In this document: piece after piece, positions 1-11,345 of the stretch
Layout: every line of letters begins with the position of its first letter
How positions within the stretch are numbered: position 1 is the first letter of the stretch
Assembly (NCBI GenBank): GCA_940671915.1
Contig: CALNVZ010003426.1
Location: forward strand, 5,752,153-5,816,152
Source: Paracentrotus lividus
Lineage: Eukaryota > Echinodermata > Echinoidea > Camarodonta > Echinidae
Length of the DNA stretch: 64,000 nucleotides
Reading direction: 5' to 3'
Translations under genes and position numbers: made by a program
Notes under the pieces: generated by a model
What the model saw: the letters and a program-made list of their open reading frames with translations, nothing else
The model's database searches: none
Told to the model about the DNA's origin: nothing

Positions 1-2880
1 TTCATGTAGTTTCGCCGGAGTATCTCCTCCGCGACAAGTGGTTCAATCTATTTATTCCAGGTCTTTATAAGTCTCCACGACACTAAATTGCATCATGAGA
101 CGAGGTTGTTTTATTCCAAATAGGCGCTAACCTAGTTCGGGAATTGAAGAGGTGTATAAAACAATTTCTTTTAAAAAAATTGAAAATGTTGATAGCTAGA
201 TTTTTTAAAACGTGATTTAATTATACGAATACATAGCGTTTTCATATATATCAAAATAAACCTTACAATGGATTAGATAAAATGGTAAATGTGAAATAAA
301 CATATGATTTACTCAAACACTAAAAGCGAATTGTAGACGCATTGTTGGAGAGAATCACAACTCTCATATAGTATAGTATCGTAAATTCCTAAGGAACCAA
401 AATGTGGGACTCCTCTGAGAGGTTATGACCTCCTCAAATGAATTAAAACAAAATGTCATATGACATAATGAGAAATATGATCGGGGGTACGGGCTCATCC
501 TCTGATAAAAAAGATCCATCTGAACTAAGTTAGATGAGGTAATGATAATATACGATGTCCTGATTCTCTCTCCCATGGTCAAAATACAAGGATATAATTG
601 AGGAACTCACGTGTTTCAACAATATGAGAACCTCTGTTTCTTTACTCGGGAATCTCCTGCCAAATTTTAGTTATCAATAGCTGCGGCTCCAAACGTCCTC
701 TTGTATATCAGCTCTTTTCATGAAGGCCGATCCAATATTCTATAATTAATCTACCCAGAGCGTTTTCGTAGGCTGAGAACTCTATCCACACCAGGCCCGC
801 CGTAAGTATACCCGCGGCTAAATGGTGCGAGAGCTAGAATTATTTTACATCGATGAGCAGTCTAGGGTGTTAATCCCTTGACCTCCTGTCCGATCACCTA
901 AGCGAGCCGCCAAAGGAAGAACTTTATAGCTTGTTTTAAATTATTCCTCTAATTTCGAGACAAACCAACTTTTATCATATTCACTTCCCTATATCAAAGA
1001 GCGTCATAATAAATCTCACGCCCGGTTCATCACCTTGGATATTTCCCTTGGTAATCCATGGTCATAACTGCCCCTTCTCTTGCGCATTAATTAGGGTAAT
1101 GAGAGCGACTCTACCAAACTCTGCACCAGCCCACTGGAGCTATGCGTGAAGCAGAGTCTGGTTAGTAAAGTGCGTCCCCCTTACACATTGATTTCACGGA
1201 GGAATGCACCAAAGAGAAAGAAGAGGTGATTGTAGCAAGAAACATATTGAGGAAAAAGAGAGTGGCGAAAAGGCCACTTGAATGAACACCAATGAGTATG
1301 GGTCCAATGAGAAGTAGAAACAGAGAGCGCAGATCCTTAAAGAGAGAAGAGAAACCGAAATTGATGAGACAAAATATACTCCGCGGTGTCCCACATTGTG
1401 TCTTGGAGCAGAGCGGTAAATCTCAAATATGACATATGTCTTACCGCATATTGGGCCATGGTATAATTCTCAATCGCATATGACTGATCGGATCTGCGAT
1501 CCGGACATAACTGTAAAGGACAGTGTATCAAGATACAAAGATGCATGTCATATAGAGTAGGCCTCTATTAATAGTATGGGCTTCTCTCGAAAATATACGA
1601 CGATAGCGCCGCGAAAGTTCAAGATATCAAACAATTTGATTGGTTGTTACCTCTTTTACTGACAATACTCACTCTCCTCCTCTCCTCAGCACAATTCCCT
1701 AAACGAGACATCTTATGGACGTTACAAATTTGCAACTTCGGCAAAATCGTTCGTGTACCGGTTGAAAATCCCCGTTCAGCATGTTGAATATTTATGTGTT
1801 ATCTCTCTATTATAAAGTACCAAGAGATGTGGATAAAAACGGTTATATTCGATTATGTATCATCATTCTGCATGCGATGATTATACAGAACGTATATAAT
1901 CCACTCTAGGCTGCAGACCAGCGTAATAATACACAGCTGGATAAATTAAATAACCACCTGGTGCTTCCATGCTATTGTCTGAGCTTTGTCTGTCGCGGTG
2001 TCACCACGCCACCGCTGGTCATACTCGTACTGTTGCAATTAGGACCATGACCAGATCATCATAGTCCGTTAGAGTATCCATATAAGGCCTACAAGACAGA
2101 TTTATCTTTCCGAAGTCCTGTCTAAGAATATATCACCTAATATAAATCTGCTCTTCATTTTAATTATGTATGAGTGTGTATTTTTTATTCTCCTTATTAT
2201 AAATCTTCACATGACAATAACGGACTGATATGTGATCTTCAGATGGTGCTCCTCTAATATAATGTACGGACTCAACTAGAAACGAAGCAAGTAGACTCAT
2301 GTAAATCTATCAACATACCATCGCGTAGTACATAGGCCATTCATCCACTGATTGTGTTTAAGCCGGCAGAAATAAGTATCTCTTCTAGAATTAAAAGAGT
2401 GTTTATCTCGGAATGTGTCTATTTGTAGGAACTGCAATGTTTCTTCGCTCCACCGACGTGCTCGCTTTCTTTCAGAGGCGCTTTAATCTACTATACTAAC
2501 AAACCCATTGTAACGCCACGTGGATATCACTGTCTTGAGACCTCAGAGAAGTTCTCTTCATGAGAGTACTTTGGTCGTTCAGACTTCAATATGAACTGGA
2601 CATCTCCTATAAATATGAATCTATTTTCGATTATTCTAGGACTCATGAAACGTCGCGAAGACCTCAGTGAGACGTCACCCCCCGACCAAGTCTCCGAGAG
2701 TGGAGAACATCTCATACACCATTTTATAGATTTTCCCCGCGACTCATGAGACGTCAATGGATGCCCATCCTGTTTCTGACCGACGTCTCCGCGATCAAAG
2801 TCCTCTCGATCTCACCGACGTCTTCTCAACCTCTGCTTTAAACCCGTCTCAAACCGTCTCGTGAGCAAGAGGCACACTCA
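1..2880. repeat. Error-rich inverted copy of about 4560-6700
   Basis: Read as its reverse complement, this stretch follows 4560-6700 in order. Positions 110-330 match 6480-6680, 1090-1560 match the BBOX-like exon 3 region, 1690-2110 match 5210-5530, 2390-2500 match 4890-5010, and 2550-2880 match 4570-4870. Similarity is broken by many small insertions, deletions and substitutions spread evenly, including in the exon. That pattern suits unpolished long-read sequence better than evolutionary decay. No independent gene is supported here. Confidence 0.75.
1090..1560 (+). pseudogene. Garbled inverted copy of BBOX-like exon 3
   Basis: This stretch lines up with the antisense of 5681-5960, in the opposite orientation to the real exon. 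Shared blocks include the segment around 1207-1330, which corresponds to the codons for the APKEEG to RNTMYG part of exon 3, and 1440-1545, which corresponds to the intron sequence beyond its donor. No frame stays open for more than a few dozen codons. It is part of the inverted arm and is probably an assembly product, not a second gene. Confidence 0.65.
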
Positions 2881-2884
2881 CAAG

Positions 2885-3510
2885 AAAAAATAAATATGTA
2901 CTCTTACACTGTAAAAAAAAAATCTGGACACTCGCAAGAAAATGAGTAAAACTAATTGCTTTACTCCCAACGGCCAGTTACCATTTTGTTTACGCTTAAC
3001 CTGGTAAGAATAACGCGCAAGAAAATGACGAGTAAACATATTCATGCTTTAGTCCCAAGCGGAGTAAAATTTTGCTTTACTCTTAACAGAGATAAAAAAA
3101 TGGCTTTAACTCGCTAAGCAAATGATAGTGTAAACTAAATGCTTTACTCCCAACGGAGTAAAAATTTTGTTACGCTTAACAGAAGCTAGTAAAAAGATAA
3201 CGCGCAAGAAAATCGATGCTAAACATAAATTTATGCTTTAGTCCCAACGGAATAAATTTCTGCTTTTACTCTTAAACAGTAAACAGGTAACTCGCAAGAA
3301 AATGAGTAAACTACATGCTTCTTTACCCTCGAACCAACGTGAGTACAATTTTGTTTACGTCTCCTAAACAATGCTTAGTAAAAGAAGGTAACTCGCAAAA
3401 GAAAAATGATTAGCTCTATACTAATGGTTCATTACTCCTTCTCGAACGCTAGGAAATAAACATAGATGACTAAAAGTTACTCTTTTCTGAGTAACATTTT
3501 GGCTCTACTC
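2885..3510. repeat. Tandem repeat with hairpin-forming units, cut by gap
   Basis: About six irregular units of roughly 80-110 bp, each carrying a GCAAGAAAATGAGTAAAC-like block followed by TTTACTCCCAACGGAGTAAA. The second block is a short inverted repeat (TTTACTCC and GGAGTAAA around CAAC). Unit boundaries drift through many small indels. The array runs into the N gap, so its true length is unknown. It sits at the turning point between the inverted arm and the next contig. Confidence 0.7.
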
Positions 3511-3535
3511 NNNNNNNNNNNNNNNNNNNNNNNNN
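3511..3535. other. Scaffold gap (25 N)
   Basis: Exactly 25 N, the same length as the gap at 22865-22889, so it is a placeholder joining contigs and not a measured distance. Confidence 0.99.
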
Positions 3536-3900
3536 AACTTTGTAAAGTAGGTCAAGTTTATGAAGTGCATCAACAAAATAACACTTGTATTTGGCCTTTC
3601 AAAACCCTCTGTATGGATAATAATTAATAATAACGGTGGCTTCTTATATAGGGTTCAGGTCCGTCATGCATGACGCTCATGGCGCTTTACAAAGAATGTT
3701 TTACACATTATTACCCCGGTCATAGCTGAGCGGCCAAATATGTATAGCGCTCAAACATTTCGGGTACCCATTTACACCTGGGTGGGGAGGAGCATTGTAG
3801 ACAAAACGCCCATGACCTAGGGCGTAAGTGTCATATTGGGGTTTGAACCCACGGTCCTTTCTTTCTCAGTCGAGTGATATGACCACGAGACTATGAATTT
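3536..3900 (-). repeat. tRNA-derived SINE and flank, copy 1
   Basis: The block is repeated directly at 7657-8010. On the minus strand, 3895 to about 3720 has a tRNA-like head: an A-box-like TAGTCTCGTGG, a B-box-like GGGTTCAAACCCC, and then the body CACCCAGGTGTAAATGGGT. The same body follows a tRNA-like head on the plus strand at 50232-50480, so this is a dispersed SINE family. The rest of the block (3536-3720) has no recognised content. Confidence 0.6.
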
Positions 3901-4059
3901 ATATAAATTTATTGAAAAGCGAGTTCAATATATTCCTTGTATTGACCGGAAAATAGGAACAATCTAAATATTTCATTATTAATTATATTAGACGAAATTT
4001 TACAAATAGCCCCCCCTACCCACATGTTTTTATCATATTTTTTTTTTATTCATTTAGGG

Positions 4060-4545
4060 ATTCTAAACCCCACCTTTCGCACTAATATTTTTTTCTGTGA
4101 TTACGATTCTATATTGGGCAATTCTGGAAAGAAAAAAGAAGAAAAATAAAAAAATGTTCCCCCCCAAAACAATTTGTTCTGGGCTGCCCCCCGCCCAAAC
4201 ACAAAAAATTGCCCCCTCTAAAAAAAGAGCCCCCCTAATTTTGCTTGATTTTGGGAAAAATAAATAAAATTTGGCCCCCCCCCCAAAAAAAAAAAAAAAA
4301 CCAATAAAAAATTCGGTCCCCCCCAAAAAAAAATTTGCCCCGCCTCCCCCAAAAAAATAAAACCGTCCCCATCCCCTATAAAAATTTATTTGGTCTCCCA
4401 AAAAAACAATACAAAAATATTAATCTCTCTGGTTACATCTCACTTTCAATTTGGGGATTCCCCCTCTTGCCTGCCGCAATATTTTGTTCGATATTGGGCA
4501 GTGAGGCCAAGATATTGGGCGAGTTCAACGAACTCAAGTACATAT
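4060..4545. repeat. Poly-C/poly-A block, copy 1
   Basis: Alternating runs of five to ten C and five to sixteen A (G and T runs on the minus strand), followed by a moderately complex tail around TTCAATTTGGGGATTCC. It is repeated at 7265-7660 with differing homopolymer lengths. Apparent reading frames here are homopolymer translations and are not genes. The minus strand has several clustered runs of four or more G, a candidate G-quadruplex region. Confidence 0.7.
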
Positions 4546-4559
4546 TTCATTTTTTTGTG

Positions 4560-5540
4560 GTGTCCCTCTTGCCACGAGACGGGTTTGAGACGGGTTTAAG
4601 ACGAGTTTGAGACAGGTCTGAGATCGAGACTGATCGCGGAGACGTCTCAGAAACAGATGGTCTCCATGACGTCTCATGAGTCGCGGGAAAAATCTAAAAT
4701 GTTATGAGATGTTCTCCTCTCGGAGACTTCTCGGGGACGTCTCCTGAGTCTTCGCGACGTTTCATGAGTCCCTAGAATATCGAACAAGTAGTTCATATTT
4801 ATGAGATTGTCCGTCTTTCCGTCAAAACTTCTCTGAGACTTCTCTGAGACGTCTCCAAGACGTGATATACCACCTTTACATGTCTTTATGTATATAGATT
4901 AAAGCGCCTGGAAAGAAACGACCTCTGGAGCGAGAAACATTGCAGTTCTACAAAAACCTCGATAAAATTTTTATTCTAGAAAAAGGAATACTTATTCTGG
5001 GCTTACATCAGGTGGATGATCACAGCTTGTAAGGTCAGTGTGAAGAAACAGGTCTTTGCTCGTATAAGCCACATTATTAGAGGACGCCATCGACACAACC
5101 TTGAACGTTTGTCTGAAATTATGAAGAAAAAAAACACAAAATAAATGAAAGATTAATTATGATTATTTTAGGAGCAAACTTACAAGATAATTGCTTAAGG
5201 CCTTATATGATACTTAACCACTTGACTGCTGCATGGTCCTAATTGCACAGTACGAGTATGACCAGCGGTGGCGCTGGTGACACCCGACAGACAAAGCTCA
5301 GACAATAGCATGAGCACGTGGTATTATTATTAGCAGGTATTATTACGTGGTCCGCAGCCAAGTGGTTAAACGATCTTATAATCATCCGAGAATTATGACA
5401 TCGAAATAGTTTACCACTCTGGTACTGGGCAAACACATTAAATATCAACATCTGACGGGGATTTTCACCGGTACACGAACGTTTTGCGAAGTGCAAATTT
5501 GTAACGTCCAAGAGTCGTTTTAATGCGAGAGAGAGAGAGA
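4560..5540. repeat. Right arm of the large inverted repeat
   Basis: Better-quality counterpart of about 1690-2880. It contains degenerate GAGACG(G/T) motifs repeated between 4575 and 4870, a middle section, and a segment at 5239-5520 whose reverse complement appears at about 1710-2040. It lies 3' of BBOX-like exon 3 in gene orientation, hence in an intron. No coding exon was recognised in it. Confidence 0.6.
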
Positions 5541-5801
5541 GAGAGAAAGAGGTAACAACAACAATTGTTGAACTTGAACTTTCCTATGTCGCATATTTCG
5601 AGAAACCATACTAAAGATCCACTCAATCTGACATGATTCTTGACTGATACATGTCCTACAGTAGCGGACGCAGACCGACGTCATACAATGAATTTACCTG
5701 GCCCATGCGTAAACACAATTGAGCCGCTTTTGTCCCCAGACAATTGGGCCCGAGAAATGCATTCAATTCGGTTTTCTAGGATCCGCGCCTGTTCTACATA
5801 C

Positions 5802-5947
5802 CCATACATGGTGTTCCTCAGGTATCCCACTCTCTTTCCAATATCCTGCACAACACCTTCTTCCTTTGGGGCTCCTGTGATCAAGGTCAGACCACTTACA
5901 ACCAGACTGCTCAGCCAGTCCTGCAGAGTTTTAGAGTCCTCCATTAC
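5802..5947 (-). CDS. BBOX-like dioxygenase, exon 3
   Basis: Internal exon of a gamma-butyrobetaine dioxygenase-like gene (2-oxoglutarate- and iron-dependent hydroxylase family with BBOX1 and TMLHE; BBOX1 makes L-carnitine). It reads V-MEDSKTLQDWLSSL, then VVSGLTLITGAPKEEG, then VVQDIGKRVGYLRNTMYG. This aligns with the human BBOX1 stretch DEHAYKWLSTLKKVGIVRLTGA to KRMGFLYLTFYG, just before the double-stranded beta-helix core. The acceptor is CCATTATTAG and the donor is ATGG/GTATGT. Length is 146 nt, entered in phase 0 from exon 2 and left in phase 2. The catalytic exons with the HxD motif would lie further along the minus strand. They are not visible between 1 and 5801, which is occupied by the inverted-repeat tangle. 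Confidence 0.85.
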
Positions 5948-6463
5948 CTAATAATGGCAAAAGAAGGGGCAATTTGATGATTAAAGGGAAAATTCACGTG
6001 ACCCTAGAATTTGAACCTTTGATATAAAATAAAAATGTTGGCAAATAAAAAAAAAACAACTAATTCTTCCTTTGGCGCTCCTGTGATCAAGGTCAAGCAA
6101 TTAACAACTAGACTGCTCATCGATTAAATATTTACTCCACCTTACCATACTTACGGCTCCTGGGTGGTGTTGCACTAAAACGTTCAGTTAATTATAGAAT
6201 ATTGGATGGCCTTGAGGTTGATACAAGGAATATTGGACGAGCTTTGAACAAATATTGGACGAGTCGAAGACGAGTCCAAATTTGAAAAGCGAGTTTCAAA
6301 TATCCTTGTATTGACCGAAAATAGACATCTAATATTATCATTATTATCTATACAGAGGATTTACAAATAGGCCCCTCCCCCCAATTTTTATCATAATTTT
6401 TAATTCATTTAGATTCTAAACCCCCACCCCCACATTTTTTTCTGGATTACGATTCTATATTTG

Positions 6464-7260
6464 AAGAGTTTGATTCCAAAAGGCGCTAATCCACTTTTAG
6501 TGTTTTAGAGTAAATCAAGATTTTTTAATTTACCATTTTATCTTATTCCATTGTAAGTTTATTTTTGATATATATGATAAAGCTATCGTATTCGAATAAT
6601 TAAATCCACGTTTTTAAAAATCTAGCTATCAATTTCAAATTTTTAAGAAATTGTTATTAATTTCAATTCCCATGGATTAGCGCCTTTTGGATAAACCTCC
6701 GTCAGATGCCAATTTTTTAGATTTAAAGCCTATAAATAAATGAAATTCAAAACGAAACACCATGAATATTGCTACCAGAGTATAGATACAAACTTTTCGA
6801 TGTTAAATTATTTGAAAATATTTTTTTTTTTTTTTTTTATATCTTATCTTTTTCAAGACCGGGATTTTCGATTTTTATTCCAAAAAGAGCTAAGTCCAAA
6901 AATATTCATAAATTATGAAAAAATATCTAATAATCTAAAAAATTTTCACGGATGATGGAGGCTGGTTAGCCACAACATGTGCTAAAAATCTTAATTGTAT
7001 TTTGTTAGGTAAAGTGTGTTAAATAAACAAATCCTAAATGACCATACGTGGATTTAGCGCCTTTTGGATAAAACCGTTTGATATTAGCTCCTTTTGGAAT
7101 AAAACTTCATTATGTGACCAATTTTTTTCAACAAATTCCAAAAAATATTTTTTTATCCAATATATCTGGCATTTGATTCCCATGCCTAAGATGCACTTAT
7201 GAACCTATAAAATCCATTTTGGTCAAAAGTGGATTTAGCGCCTTTTGGAATCAAGCTCTT
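6464..7260. mobile_element. Foldback/MITE with GCGCCTTTTGGA ends
   Basis: The two ends are inverted repeats of about 30 bp with two differences. The left end contains TTGATTCCAAAAGGCGCTAA and the right end is its reverse complement, followed by CTCTT. The subterminal motif GCGCCTTTTGGA recurs inside at least twice more. The interior is AT-rich with no open reading frame of note. It lies in intron 2 of the BBOX-like gene; part of it is seen inverted at 1-350. I could not identify a target-site duplication. Confidence 0.65.
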
Positions 7261-7264
7261 TCAT

Positions 7265-7660
7265 GTGCAATTCTGAAAGAAAAAAAAAAAAATAAATGTT
7301 CCCCCCCCCAAAAAAAAAATTGTTTGGCTCCCCCCCAAAAAAAAATTGCCCCCTAAAAAAAGAGCCCCCTAATTTTGCTTGATTTGGGAAAAATAAATAA
7401 AAATTGGCCCCCCCCCCAAAAAAAAAAAAAAATAAAAAATTCGGCCCCCCCCCAAAAAAAAATTTGCCCCCCCCCCAAAAAAAAAAATAAAACCGTCCCC
7501 AATCCCCTAAAAAAAATTATTTGGTCTCCCCAAAAACAATACAAAATATTGATCTCTCTGGTTACAATCTCACTTTCAATTTGGGGATTCCCTCTTTGCT
7601 GCCGCAATATTTTTTCGATATTGGCATGAGGCCAAGATATTGGGCGAGTTTAACGAACTT
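7265..7660. repeat. Poly-C/poly-A block, copy 2
   Basis: Direct copy of 4060-4545 with different homopolymer lengths; same C-run/A-run alternation and same tail. The length differences are what homopolymer miscalls would give. Confidence 0.7.
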
Positions 7661-8010
7661 TGTAAAGTAGGTCAAGTTTATGAAGTGCATCAACAAAATA
7701 ACACTTGTATTTGCCTTTCAAAACCCTCTGTATGGATAATAATTAATAATAACGGTGGCTTCTATATAGGGTTCAGGTCCGTCATGCATGACGCTCATGG
7801 CGCTTTACAAAGAATGTTTTACACATTATTACCCGGTCCATAGGCTGAGCGGCCAATATGTATAGCGCCAAACATTCGGGTACCCATGTTACACCTGGGT
7901 GGGAGGAGCATTGTAGAACAACGCCATGACCTAGGGCGAAGTGCATATTGGGGTTTGGAACCCACGCGTCCTTTTTTCTCAGTCGAGTGATATGACCACG
8001 AGACTATGAC
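7657..8010 (-). repeat. tRNA-derived SINE and flank, copy 2
   Basis: Direct copy of 3536-3900. The minus strand again carries a tRNA-like head (TAGTCTCGTGG, and a GTGGGTTCCAAACCCC version of the B box with one extra C) at about 8008-7945, followed by the CACCCAGGTGTAACATGGGT body. In this copy the block follows the poly-C/poly-A block; in copy 1 it precedes it, so the two occurrences are permuted. Confidence 0.6.
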
Positions 8011-8066
8011 AGACAAATGATATGGTGATCCGTTCTTGTGTGAACGATTTGAAAAGTAGTATATAT

Positions 8067-8244
8067 CAGGGGCCGCGGGCCGGGGCTGGGGGGGGGGGGG
8101 CTGCAGCCCCCCCCCCACTTTTTTCAGCCAACGAGTAACAAAAACGCAAAAATGACCATACCTTTGTGATTTTTAGGCCTGTTCAGCCCCCCCCCCCCAC
8201 TTTCGGCTCAGCCCTCCACTTTCAAAAACGCTCCGCGGCCCTTG
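8067..8244. mobile_element. Short foldback element with CAGGGGCCGCGG ends
   Basis: Left end CAGGGGCCGCGG and right end CCGCGGCCCTTG form an imperfect terminal inverted repeat about 178 bp apart. Just inside lie a G run and C runs that would extend the stem. Flanks are TATAT-rich on both sides, but a clean duplication cannot be chosen. Confidence 0.55.
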
Positions 8245-8845
8245 TATATTATTTTCACTGAGTTTATTTATAATGTTATATAAATTTGTGTAGATTTAAA
8301 TCTGTTATTAGCTAAGTTAAAGCCCAAGGATAGTGTTGTGGTAGATAAAATTGCATTTTTAAAAACTTACTCAACTTGTCCTTCATTATTTGTCCAATGA
8401 CATATCAATTACATGGGCAAGTAATTAACCATGTACCATGCATGTCTTTCATGATATTGTTATAATTAGCATATAAACAGTGGGAGATTTTCACCAAATG
8501 AGCCATACTTCCTTCACTCTCATCCCAGAACTCTGGGCACCACACCACTGCTGACTGGTTTGGCGTGGGTGCATTCTGTGTGTATCAGTCTATGTATCAA
8601 TAGCATATACTTTGCACACAAGCCACTGCACGTTGCGATCTCCCCAGTGTCATCCTGTTTAGGCATGGCCCGTCAACAGATCAATTTACACAGTTTTGTT
8701 GCTAAATTAAGGTCTTGGAGTGGATTTTATAACAAATCATTTTGTACACAGAGGTTATTTGAGGTATTAATTCATATTATTCTGCTATGGAAGTAAAACA
8801 AAAAATATGCTCTCCCAAAACTATACATGAGCTTTAACCTGAACA
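8245..8845. other. No recognised feature
   Basis: AT-rich intron sequence of the BBOX-like gene. Short frames occur, for example at 8560-8796, but they have no recognisable motif or splice context. Confidence 0.5.
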
Positions 8846-8849
8846 ACAG

Positions 8850-8925
8850 AGTGCTTAGAAACACCAGTATGAAGCGCTATATAAATGAAATTATTATTAT
8901 CATTATTATTAAATGTGATTATTGT
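8850..8925 (+). repeat. Retroposon tail with ATT microsatellite
   Basis: GAAGCGCTATATAAATGAAA followed by ATTATTATTATC-type repeats. This arrangement is typical of the 3' ends of non-LTR retroposons and their SINE partners in invertebrates. Only the tail is recognisable. Confidence 0.45.
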
Positions 8926-9048
8926 AGCAACCGAGAACATGTTTTAGTCGTCAGTAAAGTCATTCGTAACTTTACGAACGACCTGGTGAAACGCCACCCT
9001 GAAAGGACGCACGTAAGTCAGTTAGCAGTGACCTACAGTCCTAAGTCC

Positions 9049-9477
9049 CAGTGTTGCCAGGTCCAAGAAGTCAGATTATCGTATCAAAGCCTCAAAATTA
9101 TCGTTTTTGGGCAAAAATTATCGTACATGCAAGATTCCATAGCAATTTGCAGAAAATCCACCCCTATTTGGGTGATGAGATTTACCTTCAAGTCGGGCAA
9201 TTGCAGAAGAGCCCCAGAACCTTGAATCGAAATACGCGTTTTAACATTTGCGGATCACGATGGACTCTTCCATAAATTTATGGGCGGGGGTGTGGGGGCA
9301 AAGGAATTTGTGGTTTATAGGCCAGTTTTCACAGAATTTGCCTATAGATTATTGGTTTCTGGTGAAATATGTAAAGTTATCGTACATTTGCCCTTTTTTG
9401 CAATTATTGATCGTACATCGTACAGAGGGTCAAATTATCGTACAAATACGATAATTATCGTACGGCTGGCAACGCTG
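9049..9477. mobile_element. hAT-type MITE with 8-bp target duplication
   Basis: Ends CAGTGTTGCCAG and CTGGCAACGCTG are 12-bp inverted repeats with one mismatch. The element is flanked by a perfect 8-bp direct repeat CTAAGTCC at 9041-9048 and 9478-9485. An 8-bp duplication with CAG ends is the hAT superfamily signature. The 429-bp interior has no transposase but repeats ATTATCGTAC about six times, in subterminal positions where hAT transposases are known to bind. Confidence 0.88.
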
Positions 9478-9485
9478 CTAAGTCC

Positions 9486-10755
9486 TCTCCGAAGGAATCG
9501 GTAGAGAGGGTAAGCCCTAACATGCCTAATGCCTTATTAAGGAGATATACGTGAAAAAGAGGAGGCAATTTGGAGATCGAGTATAGGTGTACTTGACCAT
9601 ATTATTGAACTGACTCATTAAACTAAGCAAGGTTATAGGGCAGATGCTGTCTCAAAAGTTGCAATTCCGAGAGAAATTTTTACTTTGAAGTTGAAAGGTT
9701 TTCGAGGTTTATTGGATTATGGACCTAATGGACATTTTGCAATGGGACATCAGCAAGGATGTCAAAAACAAATATTCTATCTCAGCAATTTTCGCCATCT
9801 TTTTTATTTTGAGAATAAATAAGAATTTTCTTTCTCAGAGATTAGCCAGAATGTTGCCCAAAATCGTTAGAAGTCGCTACACTTCGCTCACGATATTTAA
9901 AAATAAGTTTTGTTGTCCTCTATATAGTACGATATCAGGATCCTCAAGTTAGGATTGTTTAAAACTGTCTGATTTGTGGTCAACGCTCCATGTGTATATA
10001 TATCTTCATATCTCTCCCATTATATTTCCCCCTTCTGGGCTTAATATTTGCAATGGGAAAATCTATTTCAACCACCTATGTCAATGCCAGAAGGAGACGA
10101 TTAAGAATAAAAGAGGGAAATGTAAAAAATATGGGGAACAAAATAAATGTAGAGCAGTCTACAAAATCAGAAAGCTGGAAACTATTTGCCAATTTGTGGA
10201 TCCCCATAAAAGTAAAGCGAGACTTAACAAACCCTGTTTTATAACTGATTTTAATGAAGTTTTGTCGAATTGCTCCTCTTATTTACTCTTTCCAATAAGA
10301 GTTTGATTCTCTCCTTGGGTAGGATTTCCCTTTAAGGTCTTTATAATGTATTGGCATACGAGAAAGGGTGATAGATATGGTATTTCAAAGTGAGATCGCG
10401 CATGAATGAACACCTAGGCTAACTATTTATTAGAACCCGCTGTGAATTATGCTTCAGTGTGAGGACAATAACCTCCTATGAATTCAGCAAAAGTCTGGTG
10501 AAAAATACTGTAAACATAAAAAGCAAGTAAAGAGAAAATGGACCAGTATGCCATGCATGTAGAATCATGTGTGTCTAGTTAGCTTAGCACTCCATGGCCG
10601 CCAGTGGCGTAATGGTCAACCTTTTTTTCCCTTTTTTTTTTTTTGCGGAATATGTTTTGTCTTTAGCATAAATATAACGACCGCGAAACACGATCGTATT
10701 TATTTTTGAATCCCATTATAATTATTCCAATTAGACTATTTGGCTGTTAGACAGG
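9486..10755. other. No recognised feature
   Basis: Intron 2 of the BBOX-like gene. Frames at 9719-9952 and 9974-10306 are short, AT-biased and resemble no family I know. A T-rich run lies at 10621-10645. Confidence 0.5.
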
Positions 10756-11345
10756 GGTCATCCCGAAAGTCCGCGGGTCCGATAGTCCGCGGGTCCTATA
10801 GTCCGCAGGTCCGATAGTCCGCGGGTCCGATAGTCCGCGGGTCCGATAGTCCGCGGTTCGATAGTCGCGGGCGGGCGGGGGGGGGGCGGGTTGTATGGTT
10901 GTGTTACTCTGAAGGTTCGTTATTCCGAAAAATAGTTAAACAGGCCTTCGTTATTCCGAAAATCGGATAAGTCCAAAAATGTTAGCAAAAAGAGTTCGTA
11001 TAGTCCGAAAAATGAGAAAAATACGTGGTGTTCGGATAGTCGGAACAATTGGAAAAATAAGGGTGGTTAGTTTCCGAAAAATGGGAAAAGGCGTTCGTTA
11101 GTCCGACAGATGGAAAAAAGGTTCGTTAGTCCGAAAAGTAGAAAAGGTTTCGTAGTTTTCGCGACTAACGAAACCTTTTTTCCATTGCTCGGGGACTAAC
11201 AAACCATGCAGCATTAACAAACCATCACCACCCCCCCCCCCCCTCGCCGGACTATCGGACCGCGGACTATCGAACCGCGGACTATCAGGACGCCGCGGAC
11301 TTCGGACCCGCGGACTAACCGGTACCCGCGGGCGACTATCGGGCT
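10756..11345. mobile_element. TU-like foldback element with tandem subrepeats in its arms
   Basis: The left arm has five to six tandem copies of a unit close to GGGTCCGATAGTCCGC. The right arm has the inverted unit, GCGGACTATCGGACC-like, three to four times. Inner arms contain the motif TTCGTTAGTCCGAAAA and its inverse, and G runs in the left arm oppose C runs in the right. Long inverted repeats whose outer part is a tandem array of approximately 15-bp units match the published architecture of sea urchin TU elements. Assignment to that family is an inference from structure only. Confidence 0.65.

Noticed and set aside
4063-4610. 112- and 91-codon frames
   Set aside because: They come from C and A homopolymer runs and change length between the two copies of the block.
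5239-5511. 90-codon minus-strand frame MDVTNLHF...
   Set aside because: No family resemblance, and the inverted counterpart at about 1710-2040 does not keep the frame. It may be intronic.
10776-10870. CRISPR-like or origin-like short repeats
   Set aside because: The 16-bp units are contiguous, without spacers, and are mirrored at the other end. This is a foldback element arm.
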